A stretch of 48,446 nucleotides of DNA from DATEZO01 sp035255485 (GTDB lineage Bacteria; Pseudomonadota; Gammaproteobacteria; Burkholderiales; Burkholderiaceae_D), in the NCBI GenBank assembly GCA_035255485.1, contig DATEZO010000239.1, forward strand, positions 1-48,446. Direction: 5' to 3'. A program made the position numbers and the translations under genes. Every line of letters starts with the position of its first letter. Positions within the stretch are counted from its first letter, which is position 1. Of the stretch, positions 35,571 through 44,546 are shown piece after piece. The notes under the pieces are model-generated. The model had not been told where the DNA came from and did no database searches. It saw nothing but the letters and a program-made list of their open reading frames with translations.

Positions 35571-36743
35571 TCAGGCCGCCAATCGATAAATGGCAAAAAC
35601 GGCGCAGCAAGCCAGGATGCCGCCCAGATGCAGGATGATTTTCCATTTGCGACTGCCTGCGGGTTCTTTCGGCGCTTCCTTGCCGGCCTCGTTCGTCATG
35701 CCGGCCTGCATTCGATGCGACTCTTGCCAGACGTCGCTCAGACCATCATGATTCGCAGCCGTTTTTTTGGATTGCTGGTCAGATCTCGATTGGCACGGCG
35801 TCTCTTTCCGGACGGTTCCCTGGCATTCCTTGTCCGCGAAACTCATTACCTGTCCGGTAGTGAGCATGACATGCATCTCTTCCTGGGTTGGCTTGCGCTG
35901 GTACACCTTTTCCCATGCCATGATCAGATTCGCATGTGCAGAGCCGGTTAACGCCTGGTAGAGATGGTTGCCCATCTCGCGCCCTTTATCGATCGCTTTT
36001 GCAAGTTCTGTTTCATGAACTTCGCCAGCAATTCTTGCCAGGTTACTGGCAAGTGCGGGGTCGGAACAACCACGAATTTCTGCAGCCAGATCCAGATACT
36101 CGACCTGACTATTGATCCTGACAGCGGGTTCCAGAATATTTTTTACACTGATCCGCTTCAATTCAAGAATTGCTCTTATCTCGCCATCCAGCGACGATTC
36201 CAGTTTCCCGGATAAGTTGCCGTGTCCATTACCGTGCTCCCTGCCAGAAAACAGCCGGGACTCCTGATAGCCTTTGTAAAAGGAAAGCCAAGGCTCCATA
36301 TCGGCTTTTGAAAGCGAAAAAGCTTTACTCCACTGACTGTCTTCGTTCGCTTTGTCAAGCGGAATCAGTCCAGACCGGATGTCAGGAATACGCCGAACTT
36401 TTTCGGTCCATTTTTCTACGGGACTTGCTTCGCCATGAAGCGGTTTATCCCATGAATCCAGCGATGTCGCGGATTGCTCCTGGAAAGACTGAAGTCCGAT
36501 ATTGTCCTGGGTCCACTCAGGATCTTCCAGCCAGCGCTGCGTATTTCTCAACCGTTCACGGGATAGGGCAAAATCCTGAGCGATTTTTTGAATGAATTGT
36601 TGTTCTATGCGGCGCGCGTCATCAAGAGGTAACTGGTCTTTTTTTTTCTCAATGGCCGCTTTTGCATCCTGCCAGGTGCGCTTTGCGTGATCGCTCTCCC
36701 AATCGGGAAAATTACCCTGCAAGCGAAGAACGCAATCCTGCAT
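35571..36743 (-). CDS. Tail-anchored protein of unknown function next to flhD
   Basis: The 390-residue protein is mostly hydrophilic with helical character, and I see no enzyme motif. The C-terminal ~25 residues (KWKIILHLGGILACCAVFAIYRLAA) form a single membrane segment preceded by basic residues, which predicts a tail anchor with the body in the cytoplasm. There is no signal peptide. It is transcribed 40 bases after the FlhD-like gene, where FlhC would be expected. It has no similarity that I can recognise to FlhC, which would be ~190 residues with four zinc cysteines. It could be an effector or adaptor. Function unknown. Confidence 0.7.
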   Translation of the reverse strand: MQDCVLRLQGNFPDWESDHAKRTWQDAKAAIEKKKDQLPLDDARRIEQQFIQKIAQDFALSRERLRNTQRWLEDPEWTQDNIGLQSFQEQSATSLDSWDKPLHGEASPVEKWTEKVRRIPDIRSGLIPLDKANEDSQWSKAFSLSKADMEPWLSFYKGYQESRLFSGREHGNGHGNLSGKLESSLDGEIRAILELKRISVKNILEPAVRINSQVEYLDLAAEIRGCSDPALASNLARIAGEVHETELAKAIDKGREMGNHLYQALTGSAHANLIMAWEKVYQRKPTQEEMHVMLTTGQVMSFADKECQGTVRKETPCQSRSDQQSKKTAANHDGLSDVWQESHRMQAGMTNEAGKEAPKEPAGSRKWKIILHLGGILACCAVFAIYRLAA

Positions 36744-36783
36744 TTTTCAGAGTTTCGTCAGTCGTAAAAATACCGGCCTTGCA

Positions 36784-37101
36784 TCATGCGATGGCTTCGG
36801 GCGCTTGAGACGCCATCAGTATCGAAGCATGGGAAGGTGCGGCAGTCGCTCCATTTTTGTCGCGCAACAACATGGAAAGTATGGTTGCATCATCGAAACG
36901 GAAGCGTGACAGCATCATGTTGCAGCCTGCCATCTTCAATACCTGGGCATTGTTCATGTTGGCGATCAAATCCGCAATTTCACCGCTGATGCCCAGCCGA
37001 AAAATCGCCTCGGCCCTGTCATGGCGAATCAGCTGTTGTGCAATCATCAGATAACTAAGGTTGACATCGCGAATTTCCGACAAGTAATCATTGGGCAGCA
37101 T
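36784..37101 (-). CDS. flhD: FlhD-family transcriptional regulator without FlhC neighbour
   Basis: The 105-residue protein matches FlhD across its length: EIRDVNLSYLMIAQQLIRHD, then AIFRLGISGEIADLI, and NAQVLKMAGCNMMLSRFRFDD. In the flagellar master regulator FlhD pairs with FlhC to activate class II flagellar genes. Here flhC is not the next gene, and the window contains no flagellar genes. It may be a paralogue that regulates other targets or binds FlhC encoded elsewhere. The C-terminal ~25 residues are low in conserved features. Start at 37101 with GGGACTC upstream. Confidence 0.85.
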   Translation of the reverse strand: MLPNDYLSEIRDVNLSYLMIAQQLIRHDRAEAIFRLGISGEIADLIANMNNAQVLKMAGCNMMLSRFRFDDATILSMLLRDKNGATAAPSHASILMASQAPEAIA

Positions 37102-37119
37102 GTGAGTCCCTTATATATT

Positions 37120-37440
37120 TTATTGAGCGAAAACTTCTTGTAATACATCCAATGTCCTGACTATCGTTTCCTCTTCCAGCATCCCCAATTTTCTGATGAG
37201 TCTTGATTTGTCCAGCGTAAAAATCTGATCCAGCAATATCTGCCCGTCCTTGCGCATAAACGTCACGGGTATCCTGAATGGCGCCGGCAGGTCATTCGTG
37301 CTCAGTGGCGCCATGATCAGCGTATTCAGATATTCGTCCATTTCTTCCGGCGACACGACAACGCAAGGCCATCGCTTCTGTGTCACACTGCCGACTGGCT
37401 GATCGAAATCGATCAGCCATATTTCTGCTCGCTTCACCAT
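37120..37440 (-). CDS. mazF: MazF/PemK-family toxin
   Basis: The 106-residue protein has the MazF fold: KRAEIWLIDFDQPVGSVTQKRWPCVVVSP, a PLSTND strand and KDGQILLDQIFTLDKSRLIRK near the active-site loop, with a helical end. Members are sequence-specific endoribonucleases that arrest growth. The ATG at 37440 overlaps the end of the antitoxin gene by seven bases. The longer frame to 37533 only re-reads that gene. It lies 18 bases upstream of flhD on the same strand and may share its transcript. Confidence 0.87.
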   Translation of the reverse strand: MVKRAEIWLIDFDQPVGSVTQKRWPCVVVSPEEMDEYLNTLIMAPLSTNDLPAPFRIPVTFMRKDGQILLDQIFTLDKSRLIRKLGMLEEETIVRTLDVLQEVFAQ

Positions 37441-37688
37441 GAAAACTCGGCGTCCGTATCTTTGGGAATCAGCGGCCATGCAATCGCCTGCTCCGCTGAA
37501 CTGGCAGCAATCAATTGACTTGCCTGCGCCCATCCTTCGCGCGATTTCCTCTTGGGCTTGCGAATCACGATCGCATCTTGTTCTACCTGAATGTCCACCT
37601 CACCGATATCCAGGCCGGCCTGCATCAGGAACGGCTTGGGCAGCAATATACCCAGCGAATTACCCATTTTGCGGATTGAAGTCCTCAT
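37434..37688 (-). CDS. mazE: MazE-family AbrB-type antitoxin
   Basis: The 84-residue protein has the swapped-hairpin AbrB DNA-binding domain at its N-terminus (SIRKMGNSLGILLPKPFL, then EVDIQVEQDAIVIRKPK). An acidic C-terminal tail ending AEFSW follows, as used to block the MazF active site. AAAGGA lies seven bases upstream. It is first in the operon, before the toxin, and should repress the promoter through the repeat at 37691-37710. Confidence 0.88.
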   Translation of the reverse strand: MRTSIRKMGNSLGILLPKPFLMQAGLDIGEVDIQVEQDAIVIRKPKRKSREGWAQASQLIAASSAEQAIAWPLIPKDTDAEFSW

Positions 37689-37690
37689 AG

Positions 37691-37710
37691 ATATTCCTTT
37701 AACAGAATAT
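37691..37710. promoter_or_regulatory. Inverted repeat upstream of mazE, candidate operator
   Basis: Arms ATATTC (37691-37696) and GAATAT (37705-37710) are perfect and separated by 8 bases, within the AT-rich region just before the antitoxin start. An AT-rich -10-like stretch lies next to it (37711-37730). Confidence 0.4.
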
Positions 37711-38308
37711 TTTTATATTACAACAAAATTTATACGCGGCAAAGTTTCATAGTTACAATGTTTATACTTTTTGAGGTTTGTATCGCAGGTGCTACAGGCA
37801 TGTAATAACTTAGTATAAATTTATGTTTTAACATTGTTTTATTCCTTAGTTTGGATACGAATTAACTATCCTTTTTGGCAAGGAAATACTTTCCTCGTAA
37901 ATGGACATGTTTCTCGCAAGCAGCGATTGAAATGATTGCGCCAAGAAATCAGGCGTAGAGGGACGGGTTGCCACGCTTCCCAAGCCATCCACACTATGCC
38001 AGACAGCAGCGCAACTGCCGCTGGTCTTCCGCCATTCCCGCAGAAGTAGCCAATTAATGCCAGAGTATAGGCAAAAACAGATGAATATTCGCAATGAATA
38101 CGAGGCTGCTAAAAAATACACCACCCTGTATATGAAGAGTGCCTAATGCCTGCACCAAAGCGGTCAGAGCGGCATCGGGAAGACAGGTCAAAGACAATCT
38201 GGGCGAATGACGACAATCGCTTATGTGTGTCGCACTATCGGAAAGAAGGATTCAGCGCACGGTCTCATGAGCGCTTCGGCAGCCGCTGGTTGCAATGCGC
38301 ACTCGGCT
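37711..38308. other. Long intergenic stretch without a clear gene
   Basis: A minus-strand frame of 92 codons (37846-38124) lacks a ribosome site and a recognisable protein. The left half is AT-rich and the right half is closer to chromosomal composition. I see no tRNA, repeat array or insertion-sequence signature. Confidence 0.3.
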
Positions 38309-39568
38309 TTATAGCGTGATTTCAGAGATGATTTTCCATTGGGCGCCTTCTTTTACCCAATATTGACGTTTGCGAATCGAGTTCCTGTTTTTTCCAATCA
38401 AGACATCTTCTGTAAAGGTGCCGACGATCATGTCGGTTTGCCCCGGATACAGGAAAAATGTAACATCGCGCAACGTAACAATGGCGGTTTTGATGCCATT
38501 CAGCGTCTGTTGCTGCTTTGCAAACCAGGTTGCCAGATCTTCGCCGTGCTCCGATTTGAACTGGCGCGAATAGTGCGCAAGCAGCCTGCTGGCGCTCATG
38601 CTCTGCAGATCGCGCCGCCATGCATCGGTCAGCCTGATTGCGACATTCCGGTCATTATTCCATTTTGTCTTGTTGACGAATTCGACGCCATCGCTGATAA
38701 CGACTGGCGTCTTGCCGACTTCGATCGAGTCGTAAAGCTGGCTGAGATCAGGATTGGTCAACACCACGCATCCATCTGACGACAAGGGGGGGCGGCTGTA
38801 ACTGTCGGATGGCGTGCCATGCAGCCAGATGCCGGAACCGCTGCGTCCATTGCGCTTGTCCCAATCGTTCGGATAGTTGATCGGCAATGCGCCAGTACCG
38901 TAAAAGTCGGGCAACCGCGCACCCGGCAAACGGCTGGTGATGTAATACACGCCGAGCGGGGTTTTCTGGTCGCCAGCCTTGAATTTGTCGACGCCAAGCT
39001 TGCCCTGGCTGATGTAGTAATCCTTCACGAATGTCAGCTGCCCGGCCCGATGCTCGTACACATAGAGGCGCGATCGTTTCGCATCGACCACCAGGACATG
39101 CTTCTGATCTTCGCGTAGTTGCAGGATCGAGCGCGGCACCAGATCCGGGTCCGGACGTTCGCGCAGGGATTTCAGCCGCACCATTGCTTCCGCGCGCAGG
39201 TTCCCGAGCTTCTCCTCCGCTCCGCCGACTGCACCCAAGGTAGTTACCTGATGCGTATGCATCAGCAACACATCACCGCGGATCAGATGGCCAAGCCTGA
39301 AATTCGGATAAGCCTGCACCAGCGCATCGGCCTTGGCCTGCGCCGCACGCAAATGATTGGCCGCCAGGTCCCTGTAGATTTCGAGCAGGAATTTTTCAGG
39401 GTCGGGCCGGGATGCGGCAAGCGCCGGAGCCGCGGAATTTTTCACGGGCGCCGATGCCGTTGCCGTCAGCGGCCAGACGCTCGCAGCAAGCAGCCAGGAT
39501 AATCCGAACAACAGGGTGCGCTCGATACTGCCTGCATGCGAGCGCGCATTCAATCGAAAACGATACAT
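38309..39568 (-). CDS. L,D-transpeptidase (YkuD) with C-terminal NTF2-like domain
   Basis: The 419-residue precursor has an N-terminal signal or anchor (to ~40). A helical TPR-like segment around 55-110 comes next. The YkuD catalytic domain starts near KHVLVVDAKRSRLYVYE, with His250 in WLHGTP and the nucleophile Cys267 in SSDGCVVL. The C-terminal ~120 residues form an NTF2/SnoaL-like fold shared with the upstream gene's product. It should form 3-3 peptidoglycan cross-links or attach proteins to the wall in the periplasm, resembling Cds6-type enzymes. Its ATG shares one base with the stop of the upstream gene (TGATG), so the two are coupled. Confidence 0.87.
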   Translation of the reverse strand: MYRFRLNARSHAGSIERTLLFGLSWLLAASVWPLTATASAPVKNSAAPALAASRPDPEKFLLEIYRDLAANHLRAAQAKADALVQAYPNFRLGHLIRGDVLLMHTHQVTTLGAVGGAEEKLGNLRAEAMVRLKSLRERPDPDLVPRSILQLREDQKHVLVVDAKRSRLYVYEHRAGQLTFVKDYYISQGKLGVDKFKAGDQKTPLGVYYITSRLPGARLPDFYGTGALPINYPNDWDKRNGRSGSGIWLHGTPSDSYSRPPLSSDGCVVLTNPDLSQLYDSIEVGKTPVVISDGVEFVNKTKWNNDRNVAIRLTDAWRRDLQSMSASRLLAHYSRQFKSEHGEDLATWFAKQQQTLNGIKTAIVTLRDVTFFLYPGQTDMIVGTFTEDVLIGKNRNSIRKRQYWVKEGAQWKIISEITL

Positions 39569-40683
39569 CAGCTACCCGTGCGCTCCTGCCTGATTTGCCA
39601 TTTGCTACCTTGCCGGACCAGTACCAGTGTCTTGCGGCTATTGGCTTTCAAACGGTCCGATACATAATTCTGCCGGAATTTCACCGTTGCGGTATTGCCA
39701 CTGATCGATACCTGCGGCGAGTCGACGCCAACGCTGATGCGTCCCTTGCCGGCAATCCTGGCCTGGCGCTCATCCATCCAGGCCTTGCGTGATTCACCAT
39801 GCGGCGTCTCGAAATCGCTGGCATAGAAGCCCAGGTAGCCTTTCACATCCCGCGCGCTCCAGGCCTTGGCCCAACCATTGACGACATGCAGCACCTCGAC
39901 GCGCTCGGCATCACTCTTGTCAACCGGCTTGGCTAAGGCAACTGGTGCAACTGGGGCAGGAACGGCAACCGGCGGTCTTGCCGGCGCTGTTGGGACAGGG
40001 GCCGGCGCAGCACGTGGCGCAGCAGGGGCGGCCGCTGACACGGCAGGTTTTGGCGCTTGCGCCACTACCGCGACTGACGCGGCCGGCGCCCTCGTGGCGA
40101 CTGTCGCGCCTTTCGGCGCAACGCTGCCGGCGACCATCAGCGAACGCAGCAAGGTCAGTTTCGACTTTGCCGTTGCGTTGCCGGAATCGATCTGCAGCGC
40201 CTTGTCATAGGCCTGGCTTGCCAGCTTGGCATGAACATCGCCCAGGTTCTCGTAGGCAGTAGCATAGGCGGGATTGGTGCGAATGGCGGCGTCCAGCGCC
40301 AGCCGGGCCTTGTCATATTGACCGACATTGGCGTACAGCACGGCGAGATTGTTATAGGGTTCCGGCAGGTCGGGAAAATCTTCCGTCATTTTGGTAAAGA
40401 CCCCGATCGCTTCTGCCGATTTGTTCTGCTCGGTCAGGATGACGCCTTTCAAAAAACGCATTTGCGCATCGCGCGGATGCTGCGCCAGGAAGGCATCTGC
40501 TTTTGTGATTGCGTCTCCCAGCTGTCCCGCCTTCAGCAGCCTGGATACGTCTGCCGGTTCATCCGCGGCAGCCGGGCCGGCAAACAGGGTTGCCAGCAAT
40601 CCCGAAATTGCAAGAATCCTGCCGGTCGTGTAACGCCACCGGCTCGCTGCGGCGGGGTGCGGAGTGCTGAAGGTGATGTTCAT
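39568..40683 (-). CDS. Periplasmic TPR protein with Ala-Pro linker and NTF2-like domain
   Basis: The 371-residue precursor has a signal peptide (cleavage near AAADE, residue ~43). About four TPR repeats follow (AITKADAFLAQHPRDAQ, AIGVFTKMTEDFPDL, ALDAAIRTNPAYATA, AYDKALQIDSGNA). An Ala/Pro-rich linker separates these from a C-terminal NTF2-like domain (from ~255). The same C-terminal domain is found on the L,D-transpeptidase, which suggests a shared binding role. The start at 40683 has no clear ribosome site. A TTG-started extension to 40761 would push the signal peptide out of position. It probably assists the transpeptidase. Confidence 0.75.
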   Translation of the reverse strand: MNITFSTPHPAAASRWRYTTGRILAISGLLATLFAGPAAADEPADVSRLLKAGQLGDAITKADAFLAQHPRDAQMRFLKGVILTEQNKSAEAIGVFTKMTEDFPDLPEPYNNLAVLYANVGQYDKARLALDAAIRTNPAYATAYENLGDVHAKLASQAYDKALQIDSGNATAKSKLTLLRSLMVAGSVAPKGATVATRAPAASVAVVAQAPKPAVSAAAPAAPRAAPAPVPTAPARPPVAVPAPVAPVALAKPVDKSDAERVEVLHVVNGWAKAWSARDVKGYLGFYASDFETPHGESRKAWMDERQARIAGKGRISVGVDSPQVSISGNTATVKFRQNYVSDRLKANSRKTLVLVRQGSKWQIRQERTGS

Positions 40684-40857
40684 TGATGTTGTTTTGGGCA
40701 AAACGAAACTCGCAGTATATCTTTTAAACCATGGCAAAGGCGCTGGAATCTGCCTGATCAATACGTTCGGCCCCTGGATGCAAAGCCGCCATTGAACAAA
40801 ACGGCATCCTGATGCCGGAGATCGATCAAGCTCTTCGCATGCGGCAAGCGCAGCGCT

Positions 40858-43800
40858 CTATTGCGCCGACGCGTCTTTCGCAGCCACCGGCTGCGCGATT
40901 GCATCCGCAGCGCCAACCGGTTCCGCACCTGGCAGGAGACGTATATCGTAGGCCAGTTGCAGTTTCGCTTCTGGCAACGATACGGCCGGACTGTCGAGTG
41001 CCGCCGGCATTACATTTTTCGCAACCGGCGTGGTATCCCAAAGTGGCCTCACTGTTGCGCGCATGCCGCGTATCAGCGCCTGATCGCCGAATGCGGCAAT
41101 GCCGGCCAGGGCCGCGCAGATGGCGAGCCCAGTCAGCACGGCTGCCGCCTTGCGATGGTTTTTGACGATGGCTACGGCTGGCGCGGACGGCTCGGCCAAC
41201 ACCGCCTGCGCACGGGCACGCCATTCTGCCAGATTACTGTCCTGCCGAGCGATCCGCCCCAGCAATGCATCCGCCATTGCCTTGGCATCCGCCTGCTCGC
41301 GCTCATGCCGGATACGTGCGGCATCGGCCAGCGCCGCCGCCTGCGCTTCAGCTTCGGTGCGCATCCTTGACGCTGCGATGGCGCGCTGTTCGGCACTGAT
41401 GCGCGTTTCTTCCGCCTCGCGCGCCGCTTTTTCCGCCGCCATGCGCTCCGCGGCCAATTGCGCCGCTTCCCGTTCGGCAGCGACGCGCAGCGCCATTTCG
41501 GCATGGATTGCCTGTTCGGCATGCAGCTTTTCCCGGGCCGATTCCAGCGCCTGCTGCTCCAGCGCAGCGCGCTCGTTTTCCACACGCGCCAGTTCAATGG
41601 CCTGTTGCGCCCTGGTTTTTGCCGCTTCCGCGGCCGCATGCTGCGCTTCGGCCTGTTGCATCGCCTTGTCGAGCGCCTCTTGCTCTGCAACCGCCTTGGC
41701 TTCCAGAGCCTGGCGCGCCTGGCGTTCCGCTGCCGCTGTCGCCTTGCGCTGCAGCGCCGCCCACTCGGCGAAGCGCTCCGCTTCCTGCCTTTCAACAACG
41801 CATCCGGCTTCTGCCGCCAGCCGCGCCTCGGATTCCGCCTGTTCGCGTGCGCGGGCAGCCCGCGCACGCGCCGCGTCGGTGCTGGCGCGCGCATCGGCTG
41901 CAGCACGTGCTGCGATTTCGGCTTGTCTCTTTTCCTGTGCGGCCTGCAATGCCTGACGTTCTGCTTCCGCGCGTTCCCGCTCCGCACTCGCCAGTTCGAC
42001 CGCCGCACGCGCCTTTGCCAGCGCAGTGCGCGCAGCCTTGCGCTGCAACTCCATCCTGGTCTTGAGATGATCGACCGCATGCCTGGTTGCGGTGCATTCC
42101 GCTTCACGCGCCATGCGCATGTCACACTCTGCCTGAGCGCGCGCGCGAAGCAACGCTGTCCGTTCGGTTTCAGCCTGTACGCGGGCTTGCGCTTCGGCGT
42201 GTGCCTTCTGTTCCGCGGCGAGATTTTCCCGTGCCGCCTTCAGCGCCTGTTGCGCAGCGCCTGCGTGCTCCTGCTCGATCTGCAGGCACTGATGCATGGC
42301 TTCGAGCGCCTGCTGTTCGTCCCTGGCGCGCTGCCCTTGCACATGCGCCAGTTCGACCGCCCGCCTTGCCTTTTGCAGCGCCGCCTGGGCAGCCCTGGTT
42401 TTCAGCTCTGTTTGCTGCACGGCCTGGACCACTTCTATTTTTAGCGCGGCGCAGGCTGTTTCCGCTGCCGCGCGCGCCACATGGTCGGCCTGCTGACGCA
42501 TGTGCAGGGCTTCTGCCTGCGCCTGTTCCGCCTGGGTGCGGGAGGCAGCTTCCATGGCGGCAGCCTGTTCCGCGCGCAGTTTTTGCTGGAGCGCAGCCAG
42601 GGCCGATTTTTCCGCTGCGGCACGATCCTGTTCTGCGCGCGCGAGTTCCAGTGCCTGTCGCGCCTTCGACGCAGCGGTTTGTGCCGCCTCGCGCTGCAAT
42701 TTCGCGTACTCCGTTGCGCTGGCGAGCGCGGTCTGTTCAGCGGCAGTCTTTGCCGCAGCGGCATGCGCTGCTTCGCGCTCCACCGCGGTGCGCTGCTCCG
42801 CCAATTGCCGGGCTCGCTCTTCCTCCCGAATGCGTGCCGCAGCCGCTTCCGTTGCCTGTCGTTCGGCTTCGACGCGCTGATGCGCCTCGGTGGCGGCGCG
42901 CGCTTCGGCGGCAAGCCGGGCACGCGCCTGTAAATCCGCCTGGTGCTCCGCTTCCACCCGTGCCACGGCCCCGCTCAGCAACTGGCGTTCGACCTGAATC
43001 CGCGCTTCGGTGGCGGCATGGATGCGTTCCTCGGCTTCGCGCCGCGCCTGCGCTGCCGTCGCGGCAACGCTATCGACATGCTCGCGCCGTGCTGCCGCTT
43101 CGCGCATGTCGGTTTCGGCTTGCAGGCGCAGGCGCAGCGCATCCAGCATGCTGCGCTCCTGCTCGGAGCGCGCCTGCGCCATGGCTTGCTGCTGCTGCTC
43201 CGCCAAGGCGCGCGCACGCGCTTCCTCGCGTGCCCGCACTTCTTCCGGAGCGCGATCGAGTGCACAGGCCAGCGCCAGCCTCTCCGCCTGTTCGCGCTGC
43301 ATGGCCAGGTCCAGCGCTTCCTGTTGCGCGGCGGCCAGCCTTGCCGTCGTTTGCCGGGCCTGCTGCTCCTGGCGTTCCCTGGCACGCGCCAGCTCGGCCA
43401 TACGCGCATCCGCGCGCGCCCGCTCTTCCGCCTCCAGTCCGGCAGCTTCGGCAGCGGCGACACGTTCAGCGGCTTGTCGTTGCGCCAGTTCGGTTTGCGC
43501 GGCAAGCCGTTCGGCGGCTTCGGTAACGCGTGCTGTCAGCTCGGATTCGGCGGCGATCTGTTCGGCGGCGCGGCGACGCGCCTCCTGTTCAGCCTGCGCG
43601 CGTGCCAGGGCGGCACGGCCGGCCTGCGCATCGGCATCGGTGCGCGCCCGCAACTCGGCCACTTCCTGATTGATGGCAATCGTGCGCGCTTCGCTGGCGG
43701 CACGGGCCTTGCATTCCGCCTCCATCCGCGCACGGCTGACAGCAATCGTTTCTTCAGCGGCCTTTGCGCTTTTATAGGCTTCCGCAGTGGCTGCAGCGTC

Positions 43801-44034
43801 AGTCCTGGCACGCTCTTCAGCCATGCTGCGGGCACGCGCTTCAGCCAGGGCGCGATTTTCCGCCGCTACCGTAGCCTTGGCTTCCGCCTCAACCCGCGCG
43901 ATGGCTTCCCTGATGGATTTCAGATCGACGCCGGAATGCATGCGTATCGTACCCGCACCTTGTTCGGCATCCTCCTCCTCGACCAGATCGCCCTCAAAGG
44001 ATGAACGATGACGTAACGCCTGATTTGTTTCCAT
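40858..44034 (-). CDS. Giant alanine-rich coiled-coil membrane protein
   Basis: The 1058-residue protein is dominated by a long region (~50-950) of Ala, Glu, Arg and Gln with repeated AEARARAEAE-like units, a typical TolA-like continuous helix or coiled coil. A hydrophobic segment, AAAVLTGLAICAALAGIAAFG, lies near residue 980. It is followed by a short C-terminal part with an SLPEAKLQLAYDIRLLPGAEP stretch. The topology would place a very long rod on one side of the inner membrane. The start at 44034 is supported by GGGAG. It is the first gene of a possible cell-envelope cluster with the TPR protein and L,D-transpeptidase 170 bases downstream. Strong third-position GC makes long false frames on other strands. 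Function unknown. Confidence 0.75.
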   Translation of the reverse strand: METNQALRHRSSFEGDLVEEEDAEQGAGTIRMHSGVDLKSIREAIARVEAEAKATVAAENRALAEARARSMAEERARTDAAATAEAYKSAKAAEETIAVSRARMEAECKARAASEARTIAINQEVAELRARTDADAQAGRAALARAQAEQEARRRAAEQIAAESELTARVTEAAERLAAQTELAQRQAAERVAAAEAAGLEAEERARADARMAELARARERQEQQARQTTARLAAAQQEALDLAMQREQAERLALACALDRAPEEVRAREEARARALAEQQQQAMAQARSEQERSMLDALRLRLQAETDMREAAARREHVDSVAATAAQARREAEERIHAATEARIQVERQLLSGAVARVEAEHQADLQARARLAAEARAATEAHQRVEAERQATEAAAARIREEERARQLAEQRTAVEREAAHAAAAKTAAEQTALASATEYAKLQREAAQTAASKARQALELARAEQDRAAAEKSALAALQQKLRAEQAAAMEAASRTQAEQAQAEALHMRQQADHVARAAAETACAALKIEVVQAVQQTELKTRAAQAALQKARRAVELAHVQGQRARDEQQALEAMHQCLQIEQEHAGAAQQALKAARENLAAEQKAHAEAQARVQAETERTALLRARAQAECDMRMAREAECTATRHAVDHLKTRMELQRKAARTALAKARAAVELASAERERAEAERQALQAAQEKRQAEIAARAAADARASTDAARARAARAREQAESEARLAAEAGCVVERQEAERFAEWAALQRKATAAAERQARQALEAKAVAEQEALDKAMQQAEAQHAAAEAAKTRAQQAIELARVENERAALEQQALESAREKLHAEQAIHAEMALRVAAEREAAQLAAERMAAEKAAREAEETRISAEQRAIAASRMRTEAEAQAAALADAARIRHEREQADAKAMADALLGRIARQDSNLAEWRARAQAVLAEPSAPAVAIVKNHRKAAAVLTGLAICAALAGIAAFGDQALIRGMRATVRPLWDTTPVAKNVMPAALDSPAVSLPEAKLQLAYDIRLLPGAEPVGAADAIAQPVAAKDASAQ

Positions 44035-44546
44035 TCCGACTCCCGCTTGATGATTCCGGCAGATTGGTATCGAGCGCGCATGCCGGAGTTTCCTAACATG
44101 CATTATCGCGTTGATAACAGCAGATTAGCCTTGGAAAAGAGAAGGAAACTGAATGCACTTCGGAGATATGGCGAAAATCTGATTGGAGTGTAAAAGGTCG
44201 ATAGCAGCAGTTTCAGCTCTCTTCGCCAATCCCGGAGATACAGTGCAGTTATTTATACAGCCTGGTGTATTTTTAAAAACCTGCATAATGATTGCGAGTT
44301 TTATGCTATTTTTCCATATACTCCAATGTTTTATGGAAATTTCAGCAACTTTTCAGGTGCCGTGCATCGAATCCGAAAAGGGGACTTGCTACTTCGTCGC
44401 GTCTGCGGTTTCATGCAGGAGTACATCGATTTACCAAGGTTGTGCGGGAATAGCGGCATGAGTGAATGACGAGCAACACTGGATTTCCGCTGAAAACGGG
44501 AATGACGGATAGAAAAAATAACCACCATGATCAAGTTGTCGAACGC
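44035..44546. other. Intergenic region between divergent genes
   Basis: The region is AT-rich in its middle (44230-44340) and carries no convincing gene. A sequence CAGTTATTTATACAG near 44236-44250 resembles a LexA box only partly. Confidence 0.35.

Noticed and set aside
37846..38124. 92-codon minus-strand frame in the mazE to L,D-transpeptidase gap
   Set aside because: No ribosome site, no recognisable family, and composition differs from the neighbouring genes.
42087..43526. 480-codon plus-strand frame opposite the coiled-coil gene
   Set aside because: It is a by-product of the GC-rich Ala/Glu/Arg repeats, full of Pro, Arg and Ala with no motif. Several other such frames overlap there.
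44236..44250. LexA-like box upstream of the DNA glycosylase gene
   Set aside because: The left half reads CAGT instead of CTGT and the spacing is off, so it does not meet the consensus.
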